NCBI GenBank assembly: GCA_022842935.1
Contig: JALHOP010000002.1
Coordinates: 124,001 to 188,000, forward strand
Direction of reading: 5' to 3'
Source: Myxococcota bacterium
GTDB taxonomy: Bacteria; Myxococcota; XYA12-FULL-58-9; JALHOP01
DNA: 64,000 nucleotides
The notes under the pieces are model-generated. The model was not told the origin of the DNA and ran no database searches. It saw only the letters and a program-made list of their open reading frames with translations. A program made the position numbers and the translations under genes. Within the stretch, counting starts at the first letter, position 1. Every line of letters starts with the position of its first letter. This document shows, one piece after another, positions 29,094 to 36,487 of the stretch.

Positions 29094-30557
29094 ATGACGT
29101 ACGCGTGCGGACATGTCTCGGTGTCACACAAGCACGCTTGGCTATGCTTGGCGCTGCTCCTGACTGGGTGTCGGGAACGCAAACCACATCAGGCCGCCAA
29201 AGCGGCCGACCCGATCACGCTCCCTCCGGTGACTCTCAGCGAAGCCGGAGACAAAGCAAACGGCGTCATCCTGGTGACCGTCGATACTCTGCGCGCCGAC
29301 TACCTGAGCTGCTACGGTCACACGCGCATCCTCACACCCTCGTTCGATCGCTTCGCGAGCATGGGGGTCATGTTCCGCAACACGTTCTCGCAGGCCAGCA
29401 CGACGACCCCTTCCCACTCGTCGATCATGACGAGCCTCTACCTGCAAGACCACAACGTCTATTCGAACTTCGAGGCTTTGGGCGACGGGCCGACGACGAT
29501 CGCGGAGACGTTCAAGGCGGCCGGCTACGGCACCTACGCGCTGGTCAACATGAGCCACTTGAACCCGGAGGTGGGAAACCTCGCGCAGGGGTTCCAGCAC
29601 TTCGTGCGAAGCGCCAACATGCGACGAGCAAGCGCGAGCTTCGACGATCTGCTCAAGTGGATCGGCGACCAAAACGGCAAACCGTTCTTCGCATGGGTTC
29701 ACCTTGCGGACGTTCACACCCCCTACCGCCCGCCTCCACCTTACGATCGCTTCTACTATGACGAAGACGAACACGACCCGAACGAGACATCGATGGCCAA
29801 AATCTGGCCGACGCTGCCCAAAGAGATGAGCGACCACCCGTCGTTCCAGGCATGGTTGTCCGGCATCACCGATCTCGACTTCGTGCTCGCCCAGTATCAG
29901 GGCGCCGTCACTTATGTGGATGACGAGTTCGGGCGTCTACTCGACGCGCTCGAAAGTCAGAAACTGCTATCGCGGACAGCAGTGGTGGTCACCGCCGATC
30001 ATGGTGAATCGCTCGGCGAGCACGGCATGTACTTCGTGCATACGGGGCTCTACGACTCGACGACGCATATCCCGTTGCTTGCTTGGTTTCCGGGCGACGG
30101 CCGGCACGGCGTGCAGGTGCGCGACATCGTCGAATCGGTCGACATCTTGCCAACGGTCCTCGAGTACATAGGCCTTTTGCCCCCCGAGGGCATCCGAGGT
30201 CGCTCACTGTGGCCGCTCATCCGTGGCGGCTCGCTGCCTGCAAAGACCGCCTTCATGGAGCATGCGGGACGGAGCCTCGTCGGGCTTCGCTCGGATCGTT
30301 ACGCGTACCTAAAGCACCTTCGCAATTCGTACATTCAGCCCTCGTATCCGTTCACCCGCGATCGCGAAGAGCTCTACGACATCCAAGAAGACCCGCACCA
30401 GCTCCGTGACTTGTCGAAGGACCGGCAGGATCTCATCGCCCAGTTCCGCGCTGAGTTGGAGCGCCGCCGCCACGGGAAGCTCGACTTCGCCCCGGGCAAG
30501 GCCGAGGTGACCCCCGAAACAACCGATGTGCTCAGATCCCTGGGCTACGTGCAGTGA
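29094..30557 (+). CDS. Sulfatase/alkaline-phosphatase-fold lipoprotein
   Basis: 487-residue exported lipoprotein; MTYACGHVSVSHKHAWLCL then LALLLTGC is a lipoprotein signal with lipobox LTGC. The sulfatase fold is clear: VILVTVDTLRADYLSCYGH (metal-binding Asp), TPSFDRFAS, and VVVTADHGESLGEHGMYF (second metal site). At the position where true sulfatases have Cys/Ser-x-Pro-x-Arg it reads TTTPSHSSIMTS, so the formylglycine Cys/Ser is replaced by Thr and the Arg by His. It may therefore be a phosphatase/phosphodiesterase-type or phosphoglycerol-transferase-like relative rather than a sulfatase. ATG 29094 is preferred over 29049 because of the signal peptide and the promoter. Confidence 0.8.
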   Translation: MTYACGHVSVSHKHAWLCLALLLTGCRERKPHQAAKAADPITLPPVTLSEAGDKANGVILVTVDTLRADYLSCYGHTRILTPSFDRFASMGVMFRNTFSQASTTTPSHSSIMTSLYLQDHNVYSNFEALGDGPTTIAETFKAAGYGTYALVNMSHLNPEVGNLAQGFQHFVRSANMRRASASFDDLLKWIGDQNGKPFFAWVHLADVHTPYRPPPPYDRFYYDEDEHDPNETSMAKIWPTLPKEMSDHPSFQAWLSGITDLDFVLAQYQGAVTYVDDEFGRLLDALESQKLLSRTAVVVTADHGESLGEHGMYFVHTGLYDSTTHIPLLAWFPGDGRHGVQVRDIVESVDILPTVLEYIGLLPPEGIRGRSLWPLIRGGSLPAKTAFMEHAGRSLVGLRSDRYAYLKHLRNSYIQPSYPFTRDREELYDIQEDPHQLRDLSKDRQDLIAQFRAELERRRHGKLDFAPGKAEVTPETTDVLRSLGYVQ

Positions 30558-30642
30558 CTTGTGTAAACATCACGAGCGCGTCCGATTGGGCTTTGCCACA
30601 CGCGAGTAAGGCGTCTTCCCATTCTCGCGAACGAGGTCCCGT

Positions 30643-32244
30643 TTGGACGGTGCCAGCCGGGCGGTCGCCAAGTTCGACGCCAAAGCCGACGTCCCCGCGT
30701 CGATCGTCGTTTTCCTCGTCGCGCTGCCCCTCTGCCTGGGTATCGCGCTAGCCTCTGGCGCCCCTCCGGCGGCCGGCATCGTGAGTGGCATCGTCGGCGG
30801 CCTCGTCATCGGCGGTCTTTCCGGTTCGGCGCTCTCCGTCAGCGGCCCGGCCGCGGGTCTCACCGTCATCGTCCTGGCCGGCCTCGAGCGACTCGGCGAC
30901 TATCCGAGTTTCCTCACCGCGGTGGTACTCGCTGGACTCTTCCAGGTCGCTCTCGGTTTCGCGCGCACAGGCATCATCGGCGACTTTTTTCCAGGCGCGG
31001 TCATCCGAGGGATGCTCGCTGCTATCGGGCTCATCCTCATCTTGAAGCAATTGCCGCACGCTGTGGGTTGGGACGCCGACTACGAAGGTGACGAGTCGTT
31101 CTTTCAAAACGATGGCCGTAATACGTTCAGTGAGCTCTTCGACATTTTCAATCATGTCTCGATGGGGGCTCTCGTCATCGCCGCCGTCGCGCTCGTCGTG
31201 CTCGTCATGTGGGATTCGTCAGTCATGAAGCGGGCGAGCATCCAGAAACGTGTACCTGCGCCGCTGGTCGCGGTCGTCGTGAGCACGGTGGTCGCTAGCC
31301 TGTTCGACTCGGTACCTAGCCTTGCGACCGCGAGAGAACACTTCGTCGCATTACCGGCGCCCGAGTCGCTGGGTGCGCTCCTCGCCGGTCTCCATCACCC
31401 GAACTTCGCGGCGCTCGCGCGCTTCGACACGTGGGTGACCGCTTTCGCCCTCAGCATCGTCGCGAGCCTCGAAGCGCTCTTGTGTGTCGACGCCGCCGAC
31501 AAGCTCGATCCGCTGAAGCGCATTACCCCCACGAATCGAGAGCTCAAAGCGCAGGGCGCCGGGCAAATCATCGCCGGTCTGCTCGGAGGCCTGCCACTCA
31601 CCGCGGTCATCGTCCACAGCAGCGCCAACATCGCGGCTGGTGGGCGCACCAAGCTGTCGACAATCATGCACGGAGGATTGCTATTGCTCGGCTTCTTGGC
31701 GGCGCCGCGCATCTTGAACCTGATTCCGCTCTCGGCGCTCGCCGCGGTCCTCATCGTCACGGGCTACAAGCTGTGTAAGCCGGCCATCATGCGGGAGATG
31801 TGGAAGCGCGGCTGGGACCAGTTCATCCCCTTCGGGGTCACCATCGTGGCGATCCTCTTCACCGACCTCCTGCGCGGCATCATTGCTGGCATCATCGTGG
31901 GCGTCGCGTTCATCCTGCGCACCAACTTCAGCCGCGCCATCACCGTGATGAGCGACGACGACAAGTATCTGGTGAGCATGGCGGGCAACGTCTCGTTCCT
32001 GAACAAGGCCTACCTGCGTCGCAGCTTCAATAGCATTCCCAAGGGCTCCTACGTGCTTATCGACGGAACGCGCGCTGGCTTCATCGACAAAGACATCGTC
32101 GAAACGTTGCGCGATTTCTTGGAGTCGGCAAAACACGCTGGCATCAACGTCGAGCTCAAGCGCTCACCAACCAGCAACAATCCGGTCTTCAAGACCGAAT
32201 CAGCCTCTGTCGACTATAGCGACTCCTCTATGGCCTCGACCTAA
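30643..32244 (+). CDS. SulP family anion (probably bicarbonate) transporter
   Basis: 533-residue inner-membrane transporter of the SLC26/SulP family. Start TTG 30643 with ACGAGG 6 nt upstream. The N-terminal membrane domain begins DVPASIVVFLVALPLCLGIAL, has the SulP segments SGSALSVSGPAAGL and the later helix GLLGGLPLTAVIVHSSANI, and ends near residue 430; a C-terminal STAS domain follows (around 435-510, with YVLIDGTRAGFIDKDIVE). Only 12 bp separate it from a beta-carbonic anhydrase gene, a pairing known for bicarbonate-type SulP proteins, so bicarbonate is the likely substrate; sulfate cannot be excluded. Confidence 0.88.
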   Translation: MDGASRAVAKFDAKADVPASIVVFLVALPLCLGIALASGAPPAAGIVSGIVGGLVIGGLSGSALSVSGPAAGLTVIVLAGLERLGDYPSFLTAVVLAGLFQVALGFARTGIIGDFFPGAVIRGMLAAIGLILILKQLPHAVGWDADYEGDESFFQNDGRNTFSELFDIFNHVSMGALVIAAVALVVLVMWDSSVMKRASIQKRVPAPLVAVVVSTVVASLFDSVPSLATAREHFVALPAPESLGALLAGLHHPNFAALARFDTWVTAFALSIVASLEALLCVDAADKLDPLKRITPTNRELKAQGAGQIIAGLLGGLPLTAVIVHSSANIAAGGRTKLSTIMHGGLLLLGFLAAPRILNLIPLSALAAVLIVTGYKLCKPAIMREMWKRGWDQFIPFGVTIVAILFTDLLRGIIAGIIVGVAFILRTNFSRAITVMSDDDKYLVSMAGNVSFLNKAYLRRSFNSIPKGSYVLIDGTRAGFIDKDIVETLRDFLESAKHAGINVELKRSPTSNNPVFKTESASVDYSDSSMAST

Positions 32245-32256
32245 GGACGACCAACA

Positions 32257-32898
32257 ATGCCTCACAGCGTCCATCCCATCGACCGTATGCTATTGCAGAA
32301 CAAGGCATGGGCGTTCGAGCGCGTCCAGAGCGACCCATCGTTCTTCAAGCGGCTCTCGAGCACGCAAAAGCCCGAGGTCCTGTGGATTGGTTGCAGCGAT
32401 AGTCGCGTGCCAGCCAACGAGATCACCAACACCGGGCCGGGCGAGATCTTCGTTCACCGCAATGTCGCGAACCTCGTCCGCCCAGGCGACGTGAATTCGT
32501 CGAGCGTCCTCGAGTACGCTATCGGCATGGTCAAGGTGCGCAGCGTCGTGGTCGTCGGTCATCGCGGCTGCGGCGGTATCCGCGCTTCCATGGCAAGCTT
32601 CGATGGCTTGCCTGCGACGCTCGCCGACTGGTTGGGTAGCATCCGCGAGGTCTACGCGAAGAACGCTGCTGAGCTCGACGCGCTGCCCGAAGGCGATGCG
32701 CGCGAGAACGCCCTATTGGGTCACGTGGTGCGGACCCAGGTCGAAAACCTGGCCAAGATGGACGTGGTGAAACGTCATTGGGCCGAGCGCCAGGCGCCCT
32801 CGCTCCACGGCATGGTCTACAGCACCGCAGACGGGCGCCTGGTCGAGCTATGCCGCGTGCTACCTAGCGCTACCGCCCCTGTGGCCGCGGCAAGTTAG
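32257..32898 (+). CDS. Beta-class carbonic anhydrase
   Basis: 213-residue zinc enzyme interconverting CO2 and bicarbonate. Zinc ligands Cys46, His102 and Cys105 (GCSDSR and GHRGCGG) and the catalytic dyad Asp48-Arg50 are present. The N-terminal LLQNKAWAFERVQSDPSFF and the FVHRNVANLV segment are typical of the Can/YadF type. It is 12 bp downstream of the SulP transporter, implying co-expression for inorganic carbon or pH homeostasis. Its stop overlaps the convergent TetR-family gene by 4 bp. Length is normal. Confidence 0.95.
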   Translation: MPHSVHPIDRMLLQNKAWAFERVQSDPSFFKRLSSTQKPEVLWIGCSDSRVPANEITNTGPGEIFVHRNVANLVRPGDVNSSSVLEYAIGMVKVRSVVVVGHRGCGGIRASMASFDGLPATLADWLGSIREVYAKNAAELDALPEGDARENALLGHVVRTQVENLAKMDVVKRHWAERQAPSLHGMVYSTADGRLVELCRVLPSATAPVAAAS

Positions 32899-33509
32899 CG
32901 CTCCGACGACACCCCAACCAGCACGGTGTCGACGAGCTTGATGAGAAAGGCTTCATCGAGTGGGGCATGCCGCGTCAGCAGGCGCAGGTAGATTGGGTCG
33001 AAGACGATGTCGAGCAAGACATCGAGGTCGACCCCGGGGCGCAGCTCGCCGTTGCGCATCGCTTCCGCGAGCACCAGCTTCGCGGCGTTGCGCCTCGGAC
33101 TTATGAAGCTCGCGACGAAGGCCTGCTGCAGCTCTGGGTTTGACTGAGCGTCGGCGATGACGCGCCGGATGGTGCAACCAAAGGTCGTCCGCGTGAAGAG
33201 CTGCATCAGCACGGTCGCCTGCGAGAGGAGCGTCTCACGAAGGGTCCCGGAGCGCGTCCAGGTAAGGTGCTGGCTGACTGCGTCGAGGAAGCCCTCGAAC
33301 GCGATAGCCGACGGTGAGCTCCACCAGCGATACAGCGTCGCCTTCGAAACCCGCGCGCGGGCAGCGATGTTCTCCATGGTCAAGGCGCGCGTGTCGCCCT
33401 CTTGCAGCAGCTCGAGAGCGGTCTTGAGCACCAGCGTCCGCACACTGTCGCTGCGCGGTCGACCGCGCTTCGGCTTCGCGGCGGCCAAAGCCTTTTCCTC
33501 GATCATCAT
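32895..33509 (-). CDS. TetR/AcrR family transcriptional regulator
   Basis: 204-residue repressor-type DNA-binding protein. After a basic KPKRGRPRSD tail, the helix-turn-helix spans about residues 25-70: LKTALELLQEG, LTMENIAARARVSKATLYRWW. The C-terminal ligand domain is helical. ATG 33509 (or the next codon, 33506) is the natural start; the open frame runs far upstream through the DUF971 gene in another frame. It lies 4 bp after the DUF971 stop, so the two genes are probably co-transcribed. Target genes may include the neighbouring DUF971 or SulP/carbonic anhydrase genes, but no operator is visible. Confidence 0.88.
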   Translation of the reverse strand: MMIEEKALAAAKPKRGRPRSDSVRTLVLKTALELLQEGDTRALTMENIAARARVSKATLYRWWSSPSAIAFEGFLDAVSQHLTWTRSGTLRETLLSQATVLMQLFTRTTFGCTIRRVIADAQSNPELQQAFVASFISPRRNAAKLVLAEAMRNGELRPGVDLDVLLDIVFDPIYLRLLTRHAPLDEAFLIKLVDTVLVGVSSER

Positions 33510-33513
33510 GTCA

Positions 33514-33858
33514 TCACGAAGATAGGTCGCGACGCTCGAAGTGACCCTGGGCAGGGTCGAGGTCGCGTAAATAGTCCCACGAGTATATGCCTGTTGTGTG
33601 GGTGCCGCCGCCATCGTCTTGCCAAACGATGTTGATGGCGTAGCTCCCGACCTCGTCGATGCGAGTGATGACGGGTCGTGCGACATCGACGAAGCGTGTG
33701 GGTCCGCCATGCCCCTGGCAATGCGCGCACGGGCAGTAGCCACGCAGGTAACGCAGCGGATAGTGGCTCTGCTTACCGTCATCCCAGGCGATCCGTAGGC
33801 CGCCGGAGGCGCGCTGGACCTCGATTTCCAAGGGTTCTACGTTCACGTCTGCTTCCAT
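33514..33858 (-). CDS. DUF971 (GBBH-like N-terminal domain) protein
   Basis: 114-residue protein of the DUF971/gamma-butyrobetaine-hydroxylase-like N-terminal domain family. Core residues are visible: LRIAWDDGKQSHYPLRYLRGYCPCAHC, whose Cys cluster (CPCAHC) may bind a metal, and YAINIVWQDDGGGTHTTGIYSWDYLR (quoted in part: HTTGIYSWDYLR). In other bacteria the domain is stand-alone or fused to Mrp/ApbC iron-sulfur carriers, but the role is unproven. ATG 33858 is chosen; a TTG seven codons upstream is possible. First gene of a pair with the TetR regulator; divergent, by 47 bp, from the PEGA-like gene. Confidence 0.82.
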   Translation of the reverse strand: MEADVNVEPLEIEVQRASGGLRIAWDDGKQSHYPLRYLRGYCPCAHCQGHGGPTRFVDVARPVITRIDEVGSYAINIVWQDDGGGTHTTGIYSWDYLRDLDPAQGHFERRDLSS

Positions 33859-33905
33859 TGGCGAAAGGAGGGCATCCAAGTCAACATGTGACTGGAGTCT
33901 CTCCC

Positions 33906-34481
33906 GTGAGCACGCGCCGCCGCTACGACACGACCGCCTTGGTGGGCAAGATGCGCCAGGAGCGCCGCAGGAACCTCATCCTGGGGATGTGTGCGGCAGG
34001 CACACTTGCGGCCCTTGTGGTGTTCTACATGCTGAACATGCGCGGCATGACGATCCCCGAGGTGCCAGCCGACGTGACGCCTCGCGCGCCAACCGGCGAC
34101 GCCGCTGCGCCAGCGGTAAGCGGAGCCCCAAGTATGGGTGCGCCCGGCGCGGCGCAACCAAGCCCAGCACTGGCACAATCGCCGCCTCAGAACGGCAGGC
34201 AACCCACGATCATCGAAGAGACCCCGCCCAGCATGTCGATCGTCCGCTCCAACATGCCAGCTGGGGCTCTCGTCTGGATTGACGATGCCGGCGTGCCTCG
34301 GGGTACGCAGTTGCAGCTCACGCATGGACGTCACGGGGTACGGGTCAAGATCGGCCGGCACACGATCCATGAGCGCTTCGAGGTGAAGGCAGGTGAGAAC
34401 CTAGAGCTCAAGCTTGACGCAAAGAAGAAGAAGCTGGTGGTCGAAAGGCACCCCGTCGCATCCAGGGCCCGCGGCCGTTAA
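33906..34481 (+). CDS. Single-pass membrane protein with PEGA-like domain
   Basis: 191-residue protein with GTG start at 33906, supported by GGAG 8 nt upstream. Residues 1-20 are basic, residues 22-42 are hydrophobic (LILGMCAAGTLAALVVFYML), and residues 45-110 are a Pro/Ala-rich periplasmic linker. The last 75 residues (GALVWIDDAGVPRGTQLQL then HGVRVKIGRHTIHERFEV) look like a PEGA-type beta-domain, here with the Pro-Gly-Ala replaced by PAGALVW. PEGA domains occur on surface proteins and kinases; the partner is unknown. Confidence 0.65.
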   Translation: MSTRRRYDTTALVGKMRQERRRNLILGMCAAGTLAALVVFYMLNMRGMTIPEVPADVTPRAPTGDAAAPAVSGAPSMGAPGAAQPSPALAQSPPQNGRQPTIIEETPPSMSIVRSNMPAGALVWIDDAGVPRGTQLQLTHGRHGVRVKIGRHTIHERFEVKAGENLELKLDAKKKKLVVERHPVASRARGR

Positions 34482-34581
34482 AGTGGGCGTACAGCTGGGA
34501 ACGGTATCAATGTCCGCATCGCCCCACCTGATGCGCTGACTCTTTGCCTTTCAGCGCGCTTTTGGCGTAGAAATTTTGCGC

Positions 34582-35586
34582 ATGACCATTGCGCAGCGAG
34601 CAGCGTGGCAGGTCGTTGTTATCGTCATGTTTCTCCCTCGCCCCGCCTGGTCACAGGCGCAGGGCTCGAAGATCGACCCCGAGGATGCTGTTCGTGCTCG
34701 CGACGCGGAGACGCCAGCTCCGAACAGCGACGAGCCGTATCCGCAGCACCGGCTTGTCTACTCGAACCTGATCGCCGGTCGCGTGAACCCCATCGGCCTC
34801 GAGAACCAGATCGACCTCTCGTATCGCTACCGGCTCTACAACAGCGCGGCCCCCATCCTTCGTGAATCCTACGTTGGTCTTTCGTTCACGCCATCACTCA
34901 GCCCCGCGATCGTGCGCCTTGGAGCGACGCTCGAGGTCAGGCCGCTCTCCATCCTGATGTTCTCTGCCGGCTACTATGCGAGCCGGTTCTTCGGTCTATT
35001 TGGCTTCACGCAAGATTTCGACTCACCGTCTGCCAACTTCTCGGACTCCGCCATTCGCGCTGGCGACGACCGTGGTGAAGCGTTCGCGACGGGTGGCCGA
35101 GAGGCGCAGCTACGTGGCCAGCTGTTGTTGAAGTTCGGGACGCTGGTCGTGCGCAACGACATGAACGCGTACTGGACGAAGTACAATCTCCCGGGCGAGT
35201 CGTCGCTCTACTACCACATCCGACTAGACCTCCTGATGCCGAACGGCGGCTGGGGCTTCGTCAACGACAGCGACATACTCCATGTCAGCGACAGCGGACT
35301 GGTGCTCGGCGTCCGCGCAAGCGTCTCACACGCCTTCTACCGCGATAGCGACTACTTGCCGGGCGAAGCGGGCAACAATCCTAACTCGCCGACCGTGCGC
35401 GTTGGCCCGATGTTCGCGTATCGCTTCTGGGACCGGCCGGGCAGCTTTTTCAATCGTCCGACGCTACTCGTGATCGCGCAGTGGTGGCTCGACCATCGCT
35501 TCCGCACCGGGCAGGACGTCTCGCAAGCTCTCCCGTACCTCGTCGTCGGTTTCAGTTTCACCGGTGATGTTTGGTCGTCGCGCTGA
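34582..35586 (+). CDS. Outer-membrane beta-barrel-like protein
   Basis: 334-residue exported protein with signal peptide ending PAWSQA. The mature part is rich in aromatic residues and alternating hydrophobic strands (QIDLSYRYRLYNSAAPI, SYVGLSFTP, RLGATLEVRPLSILMFSAGYY), and the C-terminal strand LPYLVVGFSFTGDVWSSR resembles an outer-membrane barrel end. ATG 34582 is preferred over a TTG two codons upstream. A possible promoter (TTGCCT, 18-nt spacer, TAGAAA ending at 34573) would give a nearly leaderless message. Substrate or role unknown; porin-like is a guess. Confidence 0.6.
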   Translation: MTIAQRAAWQVVVIVMFLPRPAWSQAQGSKIDPEDAVRARDAETPAPNSDEPYPQHRLVYSNLIAGRVNPIGLENQIDLSYRYRLYNSAAPILRESYVGLSFTPSLSPAIVRLGATLEVRPLSILMFSAGYYASRFFGLFGFTQDFDSPSANFSDSAIRAGDDRGEAFATGGREAQLRGQLLLKFGTLVVRNDMNAYWTKYNLPGESSLYYHIRLDLLMPNGGWGFVNDSDILHVSDSGLVLGVRASVSHAFYRDSDYLPGEAGNNPNSPTVRVGPMFAYRFWDRPGSFFNRPTLLVIAQWWLDHRFRTGQDVSQALPYLVVGFSFTGDVWSSR

Positions 35587-35643
35587 AGCGCGTTTGGCGG
35601 GCTGTCGCATGCGAGGCGCGTAGCGGGTAAAGTTTGGCCGCAA

Positions 35644-36138
35644 ATGGAACGACTTCAGTATCCGTATCGCCCCAGTTGGAAGCTTATCGTCGGTGTGACC
35701 GCTCTCTTCGGCGCATGCTTGGTATTCTTCATCCACCAGACGGTAACGAATGACCGTGGTGTGATCATCAACCACGCCATCGAGCTGGGACCGCAGGGCG
35801 CGACGATCTTCTATGGCGTGCTAGCTTTCTTCAGCGGGGTGTTCGTCGTCGCCGGCCTGTTCATGGCGGTGGCGCGCACGCGCTTCGAACATCGCCTGGT
35901 CATCGACGAACAGGGCGTCGAGCTACCGAGCAAGGCGTGGAAGGCGGAGCACATGCGTGTCGCTTTTTCCGACATCGGCGACGTCCGGCACATGGTGATG
36001 AACGGCAGTCACTGGATCGCGGTGACGCACCAAAACGGCAAGCTCAACATCGATGGAAATCGCCTACCGTCGAAGGCGGACTTCGAGATCGTGATGCGAA
36101 CCCTCGTCGACCGCGTGGAGAGAGCGCGGCGGAGCTGA
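35644..36138 (+). CDS. Two-pass membrane protein with PH-like C-terminal domain
   Basis: 164-residue protein of unknown function. Two hydrophobic helices (about residues 15-32, LIVGVTALFGACLVFFIHQ, and 55-75, FYGVLAFFSGVFVVAGLFM) precede a small soluble domain with strands RLVIDEQGVELP and MVMNGSHWIAVTHQNGKLNI that resembles a bacterial PH-like domain. No strong Shine-Dalgarno; TAAAGT ends 10 nt before the ATG. Followed by a gene-poor stretch with an HTH remnant. Confidence 0.5.
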   Translation: MERLQYPYRPSWKLIVGVTALFGACLVFFIHQTVTNDRGVIINHAIELGPQGATIFYGVLAFFSGVFVVAGLFMAVARTRFEHRLVIDEQGVELPSKAWKAEHMRVAFSDIGDVRHMVMNGSHWIAVTHQNGKLNIDGNRLPSKADFEIVMRTLVDRVERARRS

Positions 36139-36154
36139 GCAAGTAACGAGCTCA

Positions 36155-36334
36155 TTGGCACGCTCCGTCGCCCGAGCTGCGTTGCGCGACGGAGTTATGC
36201 GCGGTTATCCCATCTCGTACTTGGCGCGCAATCACGACATCCCGCTCACGCGCGTGCGCAAGTGGGTCAACGTGTTCCGCGGTCACGCATGGGCTGGAGT
36301 CGAAGCGCTGACTGACCCAACCAATCGTCGGTGA
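36155..36334 (+). pseudogene. Transposase-type helix-turn-helix fragment
   Basis: A 59-codon frame (TTG 36155 or ATG 36197, stop at 36332) encodes GYPISYLARNHDIPLTRVRK followed by a Trp-containing helix and GVEALTDPTNRR. This matches the N-terminal HTH of IS3/IS481/IS630-type transposases (pattern: Y-x-I-x-x-L-A-x-x-x-x-I-x-x-x-T-x-x-x-W, then a GxEAL-type turn). Nothing resembling a DDE catalytic domain follows, so it is a decayed insertion-sequence remnant or a small HTH protein. The rest of the 36139-36487 interval, up to the convergent 1361-residue gene, shows no gene. Confidence 0.45.
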
Positions 36335-36487
36335 TGATGCCACGCGCAGCGTACTCGAGTAGGTCTAAGCGACCAGTTCGAGGCGGCGCCCTCCGTTCAA
36401 GGGTGACTCACCTTCGCTGTAGCGCCGTCCAATGCCTTGAGGCGAAAGGGCTGCATAACAAGGGACTGCGCTCACCACGACGCGAGC

